From Pseudomonadota bacterium (GTDB taxonomy: Bacteria; Pseudomonadota; Gammaproteobacteria; Steroidobacterales; Steroidobacteraceae), in the NCBI GenBank assembly GCA_021851405.1, contig JAJZDW010000005.1, forward strand, positions 1 to 64,000: 64,000 bases of DNA. The letters are read 5' to 3'. Below, piece after piece: positions 46,788 through 59,868 of this stretch; position 1 is the first letter of the stretch; the number at the start of each line of letters is the position of its first letter. The position numbers were made by a program, and so were the translations under genes. Under the pieces are notes generated by a model. The model had not been told where the DNA came from. It saw only the letters and a program-made list of their open reading frames with translations, and made no database searches.

Positions 46788-46821
46788 AGGGCCGCAAACA
46801 CTGCGGCCCTTCGTTATTTTT
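46788..46821 (+). terminator. Intrinsic terminator between rpsO and pnp
   Basis: 9-bp stem (46788-46796 with 46802-46810), a 5-base loop and T-rich tail tcgttattttt. Likely a partial terminator and RNase processing point, as known for rpsO-pnp elsewhere. Confidence 0.8.
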
Positions 46822-46869
46822 CTGCCTGGTGTTTGCCGCTGAACTTTTTTGCAATTCGAGGACTGGACC

Positions 46870-48954
46870 TTGAGCGTCAGCAAGTCATTTCAATACGGCT
46901 CCCATACGGTCACGCTGGACACCGGCGAACTGGCCCGTCAGGCCAACGGTGCGGTGCGCGTCTCCATGGGCGACACGGTGGTGTTGGTCACAGTGTGTGC
47001 GCAGAAGTCGCCGGCCGCGGGCCGCGATTTCCTGCCCCTCACCGTCAACTACGTGGAGAAGACCTACGCCGCCGGGCGCATCCCGGGCGGGTTCTTCAAG
47101 CGTGAGGGTCGGCCGAGCGAGAAAGAGACGCTGACCTCGCGTCTGATCGACCGCCCGATCCGTCCGCTGTTCCCGGATGGGTTCTTCAACGACGTGCAGG
47201 TCGTGGCGACGGTGGTCTCGCTCGACCCGCAGATCGATCCGGATATTGCCTCGCTGCTCGGGGCGTCCGCGGCGCTTGCGCTCTCGGGCATTCCGTTCAA
47301 CGGTCCGGTCGGCGCCGCGCGCGTCGGCTGGAAGAATGGCGCGTACGTGCTCAACCCGACGCTCGCCGAGCTCGCCGAGTCGCAGCTGCACCTGGTGGTC
47401 GCCGGCACCGAGAAGGGCGTGCTGATGGTCGAGTCCGAGGCCAAGGGCCTCACCGAGGAGCAGATGCTCGGCGCGGTGGTGTTCGGCCACCAGCAGATGC
47501 AGACCGCGATCGGCGCGATCCGTGAGCTCGCCCGCGAGGCCGGCAAGCCGCGCTGGGAGTGGCAGGCACCGGCCGAGAGCGCCGAGCTCGCCGCTGCCGT
47601 CGCCGCCAAGGCCCGCGATGCGCTCGCCCAGGCCTATACCATCACCGAGAAGCAGCAGCGCTACACCCGCATCGGGGAGATCAAGCGCGAGACGATCGCC
47701 GCGCTCACCGAAGGCGAGGGCGCGCAGTGGAGTGTCGATCCGGTCGACACCGCGCTGTTCAAGCTCGAAAGCGACATCGTGCGCCAGCGCATCCTCAACG
47801 GGGAGCCGCGCATCGACGGGCGCGACTGCGTCACGGTGCGTCCGATCACCGTCAAGGTCGGCGTACTGCCGCGCACCCACGGCTCGGCGCTGTTCACCCG
47901 CGGTGAGACGCAGGCGCTCGTGGTCACGACGCTCGGCACCACCCGCGATTCGCAGATCATCGATGCGCTCGAGGGCGAGCGGCGCGAACCGTTCATGCTG
48001 CACTACAACTTCCCGCCGTTCTCGGTCGGCGAGACCGGCATGATGGGCTCCCCGAAGCGCCGCGAGATCGGCCACGGCAACCTCGCCCGCCGCGGCGTGA
48101 ATGCCGTCATGCCCGACATGGCCAAGTTCCCGTACGTGATCCGCGTCGTCTCGGAGATCCTCGAGTCGAACGGCTCGAGCTCCATGGCGAGCGTGTGCGG
48201 CTCCTCGCTCGCGATGATGGACGCCGGTGTGCCGATCAAGGCGCCGGTGGCCGGTGTCGCGATGGGGCTGGTGCTCGAGGGCGGGCGCTTCAAGGTGCTC
48301 ACCGACATCCTCGGCGACGAGGATCATCTCGGCGACATGGATTTCAAGGTGGCGGGCACCAAAGACGGCGTGACCGCGCTGCAGATGGACATCAAGGTCG
48401 AGGGCGTCACGCCGGAGATCATGAAGGTCGCGCTCGCTCAGGCGCGCGACGGCCGACTGCACATCCTCGAGCAGATGAACAAGGTCATCAGCACCCCGCG
48501 GGCCAACATGTCCGAGTGGGCGCCCTCGATCATCACGCTGAAGATCGATCCGGAGAAGATCCGCGACGTCATCGGCAAGGGCGGTGCGGTGATCCGTCAG
48601 ATCACCGAGGAGACCGGCACCACCATCGACATCGAGAGCGACGGCACGGTGAAGATCGCCTCGGTCAACGGAACGGCTGGCCGCGAGGCGCAGCGGCGCA
48701 TCGAGCTGATCACCGCCGATGTCGAGGTCGGGCGCATCTACGAGGGCAAGGTGGCGCGCCTGATGGACTTCGGCGCATTCGTCACCATCCTGCCGGGCCG
48801 CGATGGCCTGGTGCACATCTCGCAGATCTCCAACGAGCGCGTCGAGCGCGTCAGCGACAAGCTCAAGGAAGGCGATGTGATCCGCGTGAAGGTGCTCGAA
48901 GTCGACCGTCAGGGGCGCATCCGCCTCTCGATGCGCGACGTCGACGTCGCGTAA
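46870..48954 (+). CDS. pnp: Polyribonucleotide nucleotidyltransferase
   Basis: A 694-residue phosphorolytic 3'-5' exoribonuclease, part of the RNA degradosome. Two RNase PH domains ([40 protein letters not shown]), a KH domain ([18 protein letters not shown]) and an S1 domain ([19 protein letters not shown]) are in order. The start is a TTG at 46870 with gagg 8 bases upstream, placing [17 protein letters not shown] in the normal position; no ATG is available. Confidence 0.97.
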   Translation: MSVSKSFQYGSHTVTLDTGELARQANGAVRVSMGDTVVLVTVCAQKSPAAGRDFLPLTVNYVEKTYAAGRIPGGFFKREGRPSEKETLTSRLIDRPIRPLFPDGFFNDVQVVATVVSLDPQIDPDIASLLGASAALALSGIPFNGPVGAARVGWKNGAYVLNPTLAELAESQLHLVVAGTEKGVLMVESEAKGLTEEQMLGAVVFGHQQMQTAIGAIRELAREAGKPRWEWQAPAESAELAAAVAAKARDALAQAYTITEKQQRYTRIGEIKRETIAALTEGEGAQWSVDPVDTALFKLESDIVRQRILNGEPRIDGRDCVTVRPITVKVGVLPRTHGSALFTRGETQALVVTTLGTTRDSQIIDALEGERREPFMLHYNFPPFSVGETGMMGSPKRREIGHGNLARRGVNAVMPDMAKFPYVIRVVSEILESNGSSSMASVCGSSLAMMDAGVPIKAPVAGVAMGLVLEGGRFKVLTDILGDEDHLGDMDFKVAGTKDGVTALQMDIKVEGVTPEIMKVALAQARDGRLHILEQMNKVISTPRANMSEWAPSIITLKIDPEKIRDVIGKGGAVIRQITEETGTTIDIESDGTVKIASVNGTAGREAQRRIELITADVEVGRIYEGKVARLMDFGAFVTILPGRDGLVHISQISNERVERVSDKLKEGDVIRVKVLEVDRQGRIRLSMRDVDVA

Positions 48955-48976
48955 CGCACGCGCGCAGACGATCCTG

Positions 48977-49010
48977 CACGGGGCCCGCGCCGCAAGGCGC
49001 GGGCCCCGTG
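48977..49010. terminator. Terminator between pnp and gluQ
   Basis: Perfect 15-bp G/C stem (48977-48991 with 48996-49010) with a GCAA loop, between converging genes; followed by tcgtttc. Likely bidirectional. Confidence 0.75.
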
Positions 49011-49015
49011 TCGTT

Positions 49016-49903
49016 TCAGGGGGGCGCGCGACGCGCCAACGCGATCTCGCGGCGGCCGTGGAAGGCCTCGGGCCGCCAATGCCGGCTCGCCCAGGCGAGC
49101 ACGAGCGCAGGTGCGGCGCCCTCGAGGTCGACCGGCGGCCCCTGGCCGAGCAGTCGCAGCACCTCGAGCAGTTCGGCGCTCGCGTGTCCGGCGTCGAGGG
49201 GGGCGGCGCGGTGGCGCTTGGCGAGCTTCGCCCCGCCGGACTCGGTCAGCAGCGGCAGATGGCCGTAGCGCGGCTGCGGCAGCCGCAGCGCCTCCTGCAG
49301 CGCGATCTGCCAGCCCGTGCTCTCCAGCAGGTCCGCGCCGCGCACCACGTCGGTGACACCCTGTAGCGCATCATCGACGACGACGGCGAGCTGGTAGGCA
49401 AACACCCCGTCGCGGCGGCGCACGACCACATCCCCGAGGCTGCCGGCCGCACAGCGGAAGGGCCCCTGGAAGCGATCCTCGAAGGTGAAGATGCGCTGTG
49501 CGTCGATGCGCAGGCGCGTGGCACTCGGGCCGTGGCGTCGGGGTCCGGCGCGGCACAGGCCGGGGTAGCGGCTGGTGAGCGCCCCGAGTGCGGCGAGCTC
49601 GCTGCGCGAGCAGGTGCACTCGAACGTCGCGCCCGCCTCGCGCAGCCGCTCGAGCGCGGCCTGGTAGTGCTCGGTGCGTCGGCTTTGCACCTCGAGCGGG
49701 CCATCCCATTCGAGGCCGAATGCCTCGAGGGTGCGCAGGATCTGATCCGCGCTGCCGGGAATGCAGCGCGGATCGATGTCCTCGATGCGCAGCTGCCAGC
49801 GGCCGCCGTGGTGGCGGGCGTCGAGATAGCTGCCCACGGCCGCCAGAAGCGACCCCAGGTGCAGCGCGCCGGTGGGGGAGGGGGCGAAGCGGCCGACGTA
49901 ACC
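49016..49903 (-). CDS. gluQ: Glutamyl-Q tRNA(Asp) synthetase, start codon unclear
   Basis: Truncated GluRS-like enzyme that attaches glutamate to queuosine in tRNA(Asp). Conserved blocks: YVGRFAPSPTGALHLGSL (with the HIGH-like HLGS), WQLRIEDIDP, the zinc-site-like FECTCSRSEL and AKLAKRHRAAPL. The frame is open upstream into dksA, but no ATG, GTG or TTG lies before YVGRFAPSPTG; the first usual codon is GTG 49837, which would remove the ATP-binding motif. The coordinate 49903 marks the start of similarity, not a proven start. Overlap with dksA on the same strand suggests coupling, a rare start codon, or a sequence error. Confidence 0.85.
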   Translation of the reverse strand, partial: GYVGRFAPSPTGALHLGSLLAAVGSYLDARHHGGRWQLRIEDIDPRCIPGSADQILRTLEAFGLEWDGPLEVQSRRTEHYQAALERLREAGATFECTCSRSELAALGALTSRYPGLCRAGPRRHGPSATRLRIDAQRIFTFEDRFQGPFRCAAGSLGDVVVRRRDGVFAYQLAVVVDDALQGVTDVVRGADLLESTGWQIALQEALRLPQPRYGHLPLLTESGGAKLAKRHRAAPLDAGHASAELLEVLRLLGQGPPVDLEGAAPALVLAWASRHWRPEAFHGRREIALARRAPP

Positions 49904-49919
49904 GGCCGCCGCGCTTGGA

Positions 49920-50666
49920 TCAGCGGTAGCGGTCGTCGCGATCGCCGTATTGCTTCTCGCGCCGCTCGCGCCGCTCCTGGGCCTCGATGCTCAAGGTGGC
50001 CACGGGACGGGCCTCCAGGCGCTTGATGCCGATCTCCTCGCCGGTCTCGAGGCAGTAGCCGTAGCTGCCGTCCTCGATGCGCTTCAACGCCTCGTCGATC
50101 TTGCGGATCAGCTTGCGTTCGCGATCCCGGGTGCGCAGCTCCAGGCTGAATTCCTCTTCCTGGGTGGCCCGGTCGGAGGGGTCGGGGAAGTTCGCCGCCT
50201 CATCCTTCATGTGCGAGACCGTGCGGTCGACCTCGACCATCAGGTCGCGCTTCCAGCTGTTGAGGATGTTGCGGAAGTGCTCGAGCTGCTCCTTGCTCAT
50301 GTACTGTTCGCCGCGCTTTTGAATGTACGGCTGAACGTTGCGGGGGCCGGCGAGCAGACTGCCCGGCTCGGCCGACTCGCCTTCCTCGGCGTCGATTACA
50401 TGCACTGTGCGCTCGCGCATCGGTGGCAGATGGGGGGGCGCGACAGGCACATGCATCCGCTCGGCGCTCGTCTCGGTCTCGGGCGTGTCCGCTTTGCGCG
50501 GATGGGCGGTGCTCTTGACCGCCGCGCTCTTGTGCGCAGCAGGGCGGGCTACGCTCTTGTGCGCAGCCGGCGGCCGCTTGGCCGTGACGGACTTCTTCAC
50601 TGCGGATTTCGCCGGCGCGGCCTTCTTACCCTTCGCAGTTTTGGGCGCGGGTTTCTTGGCCGACAT
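49920..50666 (-). CDS. dksA: DksA-family RNA polymerase-binding factor with N-terminal Lys/Ala extension and degenerate zinc site
   Basis: A 248-residue transcription factor that works with ppGpp in the polymerase secondary channel. Residues 1-100 are a Lys/Ala/Pro-rich extension with repeated A-A-H-K-S units, not present in E. coli DksA (151 residues). The coiled coil (about 125-200) includes FPDPSDRATQEEEFSLELR, with the functional Asp region. In the zinc finger the four metal positions read Cys205, Thr208, Ser226 and Ala229 with normal spacing, so zinc binding is unlikely; this matches the zinc-independent DksA2 type. Probably the only dksA here, but the rest of the genome is not visible. 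Confidence 0.9.
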   Translation of the reverse strand: MSAKKPAPKTAKGKKAAPAKSAVKKSVTAKRPPAAHKSVARPAAHKSAAVKSTAHPRKADTPETETSAERMHVPVAPPHLPPMRERTVHVIDAEEGESAEPGSLLAGPRNVQPYIQKRGEQYMSKEQLEHFRNILNSWKRDLMVEVDRTVSHMKDEAANFPDPSDRATQEEEFSLELRTRDRERKLIRKIDEALKRIEDGSYGYCLETGEEIGIKRLEARPVATLSIEAQERRERREKQYGDRDDRYR

Positions 50667-50759
50667 CAGTTGCTCCTACGCATAAGGCTCTTGCGGGACG
50701 CGCGATTATACCGGCGCCTCTGGGCCTGTACAGCGCCGCGTGCGCCGGGCACCTCGGCC

Positions 50760-51149
50760 CTAGGGCAGGTGGACCGGCGGGGGGGGCTGCCAGTGCGTCG
50801 AGCGCCGCTCGGCGATGACCCGGGTGTAGATCCCGCCGCGCACCTTGAAGCGCCCCTCGAGGCGCAAAAAGCGCGGCGCGAGCTCGGCGGCGAGCAGATC
50901 GGCGATCTCGTTGGTGACCGCCTCGTGGAACGCGCCGCGGTCGCGGAATGACCAGATGTACAGCTTCAGGGACTTCAGCTCCACGCAGCGCTGATCGGGC
51001 ACGTAGGCGAGCTTGAGCGTGGCGAAGTCCGGCTGACCGGTCCGCGGACACAGACAGGTGAACTCCGGGATCCGCATGCGGATGGTGTAGTCGGACCCGG
51101 GGCAGGGATTGGGGAACGTCTCGATGGAGGTGGCAGGCTGTGAGGGCAT
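50760..51149 (-). CDS. queF: NADPH-dependent 7-cyano-7-deazaguanine reductase
   Basis: A 129-residue short-form QueF that reduces preQ0 to preQ1 in queuosine synthesis. Catalytic Cys lies in [12 protein letters not shown]; the QueF motif is [21 protein letters not shown]. The start ATG 51149 is chosen over a TTG two codons earlier. Functionally linked to gluQ nearby, which modifies queuosine in tRNA(Asp). Confidence 0.95.
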   Translation of the reverse strand: MPSQPATSIETFPNPCPGSDYTIRMRIPEFTCLCPRTGQPDFATLKLAYVPDQRCVELKSLKLYIWSFRDRGAFHEAVTNEIADLLAAELAPRFLRLEGRFKVRGGIYTRVIAERRSTHWQPPPPVHLP

Positions 51150-51216
51150 GGGCAATTACTCTACACTACCGCGCTTCGCTGCGGCGGCCCTCCAGAAGAG
51201 AACGGAAGATCAGTAG

Positions 51217-54200
51217 ATGCGGCTGACCAAAATTAAGCTCGCCGGATTCAAATCCTTCGTCGATCCCACCCAAGTTACCTTCCCGAGCAATCTCACCGGC
51301 GTGGTGGGCCCGAACGGCTGCGGCAAGTCGAACGTGATCGACGCGGTCCGCTGGGTGATGGGCGAGCTGTCGGCCAAGCACTTGCGCGGCGACAACATGG
51401 CCGATGTCATCTTCAACGGCTCCTCGCAGCGCAAGCCGGTCGGCACCGCCTCGGTGGAGCTGGTGTTCGACAACTCCGACGGCAAGGTCGGCGGTGCGTA
51501 CGCGAGCTACAACGAGATCGCGCTGAAGCGCCAGGTCGCGCGCGACGGCTCCTCCGGTTACTACATCAACGGGGCGCGCTGCCGGCGCAAGGACATCACC
51601 AACCTGTTCCTCGGCACCGGTCTTGGCTCGCGCAGCTACGCGATTATCGAGCAAGGCACCATCTCGCGCATCATCGAGGCGCGGGCCGAGGACATGCGCG
51701 CGTTCGTCGAGGAGGCCGCCGGCATCTCCCGCTACAAGGAGCGGCGGCGCGAGACCGAGAGCCGCATCGCCGAGACGCGCGAGAACCTCGAGCGCCTGCA
51801 GGACGTGCGCGAGGAGATCGAGAAGCAGATCCGTCACCTGCAGCGCCAGGCGGCCACCGCACGGCGCTACCAGGGGCTGAAGGAGCAGGAGCGCCGCACC
51901 CTGGCGGAGCTGCTCGCGCTGCGCATGCGCGAGCTCGACAGCGGCGCCGACGTGCACGACAGCGCCACCCGCGAGCGCGAGCTCGAGATGCAGGCCGCCC
52001 TTGCCGATCAGCGTGCCGCGGAGGCTGCGATCGAGAGCGCACGCGAGCGCCACGGCGAGGCCGGTGAGCAGCTCTCGGCGGTGCAGGCGCGCCATTACAC
52101 CCTCGGCGCGGAGATCTCGCGCCTCGAGCAGTCGATCCAGCACACCCGCGCGCTGCGCGAGCGCCAGCGCTCCGATCTCTCCCAGGCCCGTGCCAGTCTG
52201 GCCGAGCTCGCCGCGCACATCGAGCGCGAGGAACGAGAGCTCGCCGCGGTGCGTGCCGAGCTCGAACAGTCCGCCCCGGCGCTCGAGGGCGCCCAGCATG
52301 CCGAGCAGGCGGCCGCCGAGGCCTTGGAGTCGGCCGAGGGGGAACTCGCCGCCTGGCAGGAGCGCTGGGAGCAACTCAATCAGGCCCTCGGGGCGGCCGA
52401 TCGCACCGCGCAGGTCGAGCGGGCCCGCATCGAGCAGCTCGACAACCAGCTGCGCCGGCTCGCCGCGCAGAGCGAGCGGCTCGCCCTGGAGCGCGAGGCG
52501 CTCGAGGCGCAGCAGTCGAGCGAGCAGCTCGCGCTGCTTCAGGCCCAGGAGAGCGAGGCGCGCGAGGCGACCGAGGTGCTCGCCGAGCGCCTGAGCGCAA
52601 CGCTTGAGCGCGTGCAGGCGGCCCGCGGCGCACAGCTGCAGGCCGAACGAGACTTACAGCGCTCGCGCGAGGCGCGTGAGCGCTCGCGCGAGGAATGCAC
52701 CTCGCTCGAGGCGGTGCAGAAGGCGGCACTCTCGAGCAGCGCCGGGCAGGTGCGCGAGTGGCTCGGCGGTGCCGGCCTCGCGGGCGCCGAGCGGCTCGCC
52801 GAGCGGCTCGAGGTCGAGAATGGCTGGGAGCGGGCCGTCGAGACCGCCCTCGGGGATTATCTCGAGGCGGTCTGCGTCGAGGCGCTCGACACGCTGGCCG
52901 AACCGCTGCAGTCGCTGCGCGAGGGTCGCCTCGTGCTCGTGCAGGAATCCTCCGGCGGCGCCCCGCAGGGCGCATCCGGGCCGACGCTGGCGGACAAAGT
53001 GTCCGGTTCCGCCGCCGCGCACGCGGCGCTCGCCGCCGTGCGCACCGCCGAGACGCTGAGCGAGGCGCTGCGCGCCCGCGCCGATCTCGGCCCGCTCGAG
53101 TCGATCATCACCCGCAACGGGGAGTGGGTCGGACGGGCGTGGCTGCGGGTGAGCCGCGGCGTCGATCCGCATGCGGGCATCCTCGAGCGCGAACACCGGC
53201 TGAAGAGTCTGCGCAGTGCGGCCGCCGAGGCCGAGGCGCGCGTGCGCGACGCCGAAGGCGAACTCACCGCCGTGCGTGAGGGACTGGCGCGCGCGGAGTC
53301 CGAGCGCGACGGCACGCAGAGTCAGATCCACGGCGCGCAGCGCCGCCACGCCGAACGGGCCGCGGCGCTGCAGGCGGCCCGTGCGCGGGCCGAGCAGACC
53401 CTCGCGCGGCGCACCCGCATCGATGAGGAGCATGCCGAGCTCGTGCGCGAGCGGGACGCGGCGCGCGAGACGATGAGCGGCGCGCGCGCCTCGCTCGAGG
53501 CGAGCATCGAGCGGCTCGCCGAGCTCAACGCCGCGCGCGAGGGGCTCGAGGAGGAACGCGAAGTGCGCCGCGAGGGCGTGAGCGCGGCGCGCTCACGCGC
53601 CCAGGCCGCCCAGCTCGGGGCGCGCGACCTGATGGTGCGCATCGAGTCGCGCCGCTCGGCCGAGAGTGCCGCGGTCACCAGCCTCGCGCGCATGGGCGAG
53701 CAGCGGGCGCAGCTCGAGCGGCGCCGCGGGGAGCTCGAGCAGGAACTCTCCGGCGGCGATGCCCCGGTGCTCGAACTCGAGGCGCGCCTGAACGAGGCGC
53801 TCTCGCAGCGGCTGGAGGTCGAGCACGAGCTCGCCGCGGCGCGCGCGGCGCTCGAGGAAGTCGACATCGCGATGCGCGCGCTCGAGCAGCAGCGCACCGA
53901 GGCGGAGCGGCGCGCGAACCACGCCCGCGAGGCGATGGAGGCGGCGCGCTTCGCGGCGCAGGAGAATCGCGTGCGGCGCGAGGCGCTCTTCGAGCAGTTC
54001 AGCGCCACGCAGCTGGAGCTGCCCGAGGTCGAGCAGGGGCTGCTCAGCGACGCCACCGTGCCGCAGTGGGAGCAGAACCTCGCGGAGCTGCGCGCCGGTA
54101 TCGAGAAGTTGGGCCAGGTCAATCTCGCGGCGATCGAGGAGCTTACCGAGCAGACCGAGCGCAAGGAGTACCTCGATCGGCAGTTCGCCGACCTCACCAG

Positions 54201-54722
54201 CGCGCTCGAGACGCTCGAGGAGGCGATGCGACGCATCGACAAGGAGACGCGCACGCGCTTCGAGGAGACGTTCGAGAAGATCAACAGCGGCATGAAGGAG
54301 AAGTTTCCGCGCCTGTTCGGCGGCGGACACGCGTACCTGGAGCTCGTCGGGGACGATGTGCTCAATGCCGGAGTGTCGGTCATGGCGCGCCCGCCGGGGA
54401 AGAAGAACAGCTCCATCCACCAGCTCTCCGGCGGGGAGAAAGCCCTCACCGCCGTGGCGCTGGTGTTCTCGATCTTCGATCTGAACCCCGCGCCGTTCTG
54501 TCTGCTCGATGAGGTGGACGCCCCGCTCGATGAGGCCAACGTCGGGCGCTTCTGCGACATTGTCCGGGAGATGTCCGAGCGCGTGCAGTTCATCTTCATC
54601 ACCCACAACAAGACCACCATGCAACTGGCGGCCCAACTGCTCGGGGTGACCATGCACGAGGCGGGGGTGTCGCGGCTGGTGGCCGTGGATGTGGACGAGG
54701 CGGTCCGGCTGGCCGCGGTCTG

Positions 54723-54723
<1 letters not shown>
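51217..54723 (+). CDS. smc: Chromosome partition protein SMC
   Basis: A 1168-residue condensin ATPase. Walker A (GPNGCGKSNVIDAVRW) is at the N-terminus and the C-motif (QLSGGEKALTAVALVF) with Walker B (FCLLDEVDAPLDEANV) at the C-terminus. Two long Glu/Arg/Ala-rich coiled coils flank a hinge at about 500-650 (AGAERLAERLEVENGWERAV). Its kleisin partners scpA and scpB are at 61092-62985. The stop overlaps zipA by one base. Confidence 0.98.
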
Positions 54724-57709
<2,986 letters not shown>

Positions 57710-57715
57710 GGACGT

Positions 57716-57751
57716 CCTGCTGCGGAGCGGCTGACGCCGCTCCGCAGCAGG
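57716..57751. terminator. Bidirectional hairpin between ligA and the parvulin gene
   Basis: Perfect 16-bp stem (57716-57731 with 57736-57751) with a TGAC loop, 6 bp after ligA and 14 bp from the converging parvulin gene. No T tract. Confidence 0.65.
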
Positions 57752-57765
57752 ATCGATCCGATCGC

Positions 57766-58737
57766 TCAGTGACCTGACGGGGTCGCAGCCGGGGTGGCAC
57801 TCGGTGCGCCGGTCGGGGCCGGTGCGCCCGCCGGGGCCGCGGCCGGAGCCGTCGGGGCCGGAATCGCCGGCATGCCGGCGGTCGGCTTCGCCGAGAGCGC
57901 GCCGGTCTGCGGATCGAGGTAGGTCTCGACCTTCGCCTTCTTCACCAGCGAGGAGGTGTAGGTCTGGAACTTCTTGTTCTCCACCGCCTGCTTCAGGCGG
58001 GCCTTGACCTGCGCGAAGCTCGGGGCGTGCATCGGCCGGGTGCCGAGCAGCTGGATCACGTGCCAGCCGAAGCGCGTGTGCACCGGCGTCTGGGTGATCT
58101 GGCCGACCTTCAACTTCGCCAGCGCCGCGGAGAACGACGGCACCATGTTGTTCGGCGGGAACCAGCCGAGGTCCCCACCGTTCTGCGCCGAGCCCGGATC
58201 CTGCGAATCCTTCTTCGCGAGTTGCGCGAAGTTGCGGTCGTGATCGGCGTTCAGCTGATGGATGATCTGCTCGGCCTCGGTCTGGCTCTTCACCAGGATG
58301 TGCCGTGCGTGGTACTCGACCTGGGGGAACTTGGCGAGCTGCTGGTCGTACACCGACTGCAGCTGCGCGTCGGTCGGCCCGGCGCTGGCGAGGTACTGGT
58401 TCGAGAGCGCCTGCTCGAGCACGTTCAGGCGCGTCAGCTTCAGCATCGTCTCGGTGTGCGGCTGCTTGTCCAGACCCTGCTTGACGGCCGCCTGGGCCAC
58501 CGCCTCGGCGCGGATCAGCCCGTCGAGCACCATCGCGCGCTGCTGCGGCGTCAGCTCACTCGGGGTGCGCCCGCCGGAGACCATCTTGATGTAGGAGTCG
58601 TAGAACTGGCGCGTGATCGGGTGGCCGTTGACCGTGGCGACCGCCGCGGATGCGCCGGCGCTCGAGGTGGGTTTGCCGTGGCAGGCGGCCAGGCCCAGGG
58701 TGGCGAGCCCGATGCAGAGGATCCTGAGATGCTTCAT
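57766..58737 (-). CDS. Parvulin-type peptidyl-prolyl isomerase lipoprotein
   Basis: A 323-residue exported foldase. The lipobox L-A-A-C-H lies near residue 19. A SurA/PpiC-like helical N-terminal region precedes the rotamase domain at about 140-235 (EYHARHILVKSQTEAEQII, GDLGWFPPNNMVPSFSAAL, PVHTRFGWHVIQLL). The tail of about 50 residues is almost only Ala, Pro, Thr and Gly. Probably folds periplasmic or outer-membrane proteins. Near bolA but with no shared overlap. Confidence 0.92.
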   Translation of the reverse strand: MKHLRILCIGLATLGLAACHGKPTSSAGASAAVATVNGHPITRQFYDSYIKMVSGGRTPSELTPQQRAMVLDGLIRAEAVAQAAVKQGLDKQPHTETMLKLTRLNVLEQALSNQYLASAGPTDAQLQSVYDQQLAKFPQVEYHARHILVKSQTEAEQIIHQLNADHDRNFAQLAKKDSQDPGSAQNGGDLGWFPPNNMVPSFSAALAKLKVGQITQTPVHTRFGWHVIQLLGTRPMHAPSFAQVKARLKQAVENKKFQTYTSSLVKKAKVETYLDPQTGALSAKPTAGMPAIPAPTAPAAAPAGAPAPTGAPSATPAATPSGH

Positions 58738-58795
58738 GAGGTTCTCGTTAGGGTGGTGGAAAGCGAGAGGGCTCGGCCGAGCGGCCGGACCCGGC

Positions 58796-59089
58796 TCAAG
58801 TGACGGGGCGCTGCGGGCTCTCCGGGGCGCCCGCGCGAATGTTCAGCGCATGGATGCCCTGGCCCATCAGCGGCTCGAGCGCCTGGTAGACCAGGCGGTG
58901 GCACTCGAGCCGGGAGCGGCCGGCGAAGGCCGTCGACACGACGGCCACGCGGTAATGTCCGCCCGAGCGCGCCCCGGCATGGCCGGCGTGGCGTGCGCTG
59001 TCGTCGAGGACCTCGAGCGCCGTCGGTGCGAGCGAGCGCTCGAGCGCGGCGCGGATGTCATCGAGGGAGACTTTGGGCGTGGGATTCAT
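58796..59089 (-). CDS. bolA: BolA-family protein
   Basis: A 97-residue BolA/IbaG-type protein, a small KH-like fold that works with monothiol glutaredoxins in iron-sulfur traffic and in some cases transcription. Visible core: LERSLAPTALEVLDDSARHA, GGHYRVAVVSTAFAGRSRLE, and CHRLVYQALEPLMGQGIHAL. The ATG at 59089 gives normal family length. It is 58 bp upstream of the parvulin gene on the same strand. Confidence 0.9.
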   Translation of the reverse strand: MNPTPKVSLDDIRAALERSLAPTALEVLDDSARHAGHAGARSGGHYRVAVVSTAFAGRSRLECHRLVYQALEPLMGQGIHALNIRAGAPESPQRPVT

Positions 59090-59199
59090 CCGCAGGGCGG
59101 GGGCCGTTCCAGTTCGTGATGCGGGTATCATAACGCACTCGAGCGCCGATGCTCCCCAAGGGAGCGCGCATCGGATCGGTCGGAAGGAGGGGGGAGCCG

Positions 59200-59844
59200 G
59201 TGAGTGAGTACCTGGAGCTGCATCCGGTGACGCCCCAGGCGCGCCTGATCCGCCTCGCGGCGGACATCGTGCGCGGTGGCGGCCTGATCGCCTATCCGAC
59301 CGACTCCTGCTACGCCCTCGGCTGGCATCTGGGCGATACCAAGGCACTCGAGCGGGTGCGGCGCATCCGCGCCGCCGACCGCCACCATCATTTCACGCTG
59401 GTGTGTGCCGATTTGGCCCAGGTCGGGCGCTTTGCGCGCCTGGAGACCTGGCAGTTCCGCATGCTGCGCACCTGTCTGCCGGGCCCGTATACCTTTCTCG
59501 TCAAGGCCACCCGCGAGACGCCGCGGCGGCTGCAGAACCCCAAGCGGCGCACCATCGGGGTGCGCATCCCGGAGCATCAGGTGCCGCTGATGCTGATGCG
59601 CGAGCTCGGCGAACCCCTGATGAGCAGCACGCTGCTGCTGCCGCAGGACTCGGCGCCGCTCACCTCGGCTCGGGAGATCCAGGAGCGGCTCGGTCACGAG
59701 CTCGATGCGGTGCTCGACGGAGGCGATTGCGGGGTGGTGCCGACCACGGTGGTGGACCTGTCGGTCACGCCGCCGACGGTGCTGCGGGTCGGGCGCGGGC
59801 CGCTTGCACCGATCCTCGGGGGCGGGGGCGACACGGTATACTGA
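59200..59844 (+). CDS. yciO: YciO/Sua5/YrdC-family threonylcarbamoyl-AMP synthase-like protein
   Basis: A 214-residue single-domain protein. YPTDSCYALGWHLGD, HFTLVCADLAQVGRFA and LMSSTLLLPQDSAP match E. coli YciO more than TsaC or Sua5. The fold binds RNA or nucleotides; whether it forms the tRNA t6A intermediate is not settled for this subgroup. GTG 59200 follows aaggaggggggag, a strong ribosome site, and gives family length; an ATG at 59149 is less likely. Confidence 0.9.
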   Translation: MSEYLELHPVTPQARLIRLAADIVRGGGLIAYPTDSCYALGWHLGDTKALERVRRIRAADRHHHFTLVCADLAQVGRFARLETWQFRMLRTCLPGPYTFLVKATRETPRRLQNPKRRTIGVRIPEHQVPLMLMRELGEPLMSSTLLLPQDSAPLTSAREIQERLGHELDAVLDGGDCGVVPTTVVDLSVTPPTVLRVGRGPLAPILGGGGDTVY

Positions 59845-59868
59845 CCGTTTAGCGGCAAGAGAGGTTCG

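Noticed and set aside
46885-48816. Long minus-strand frame antisense to pnp
   Set aside because: His/Asp/Arg-rich translation typical of high-GC antisense frames; pnp is certain.
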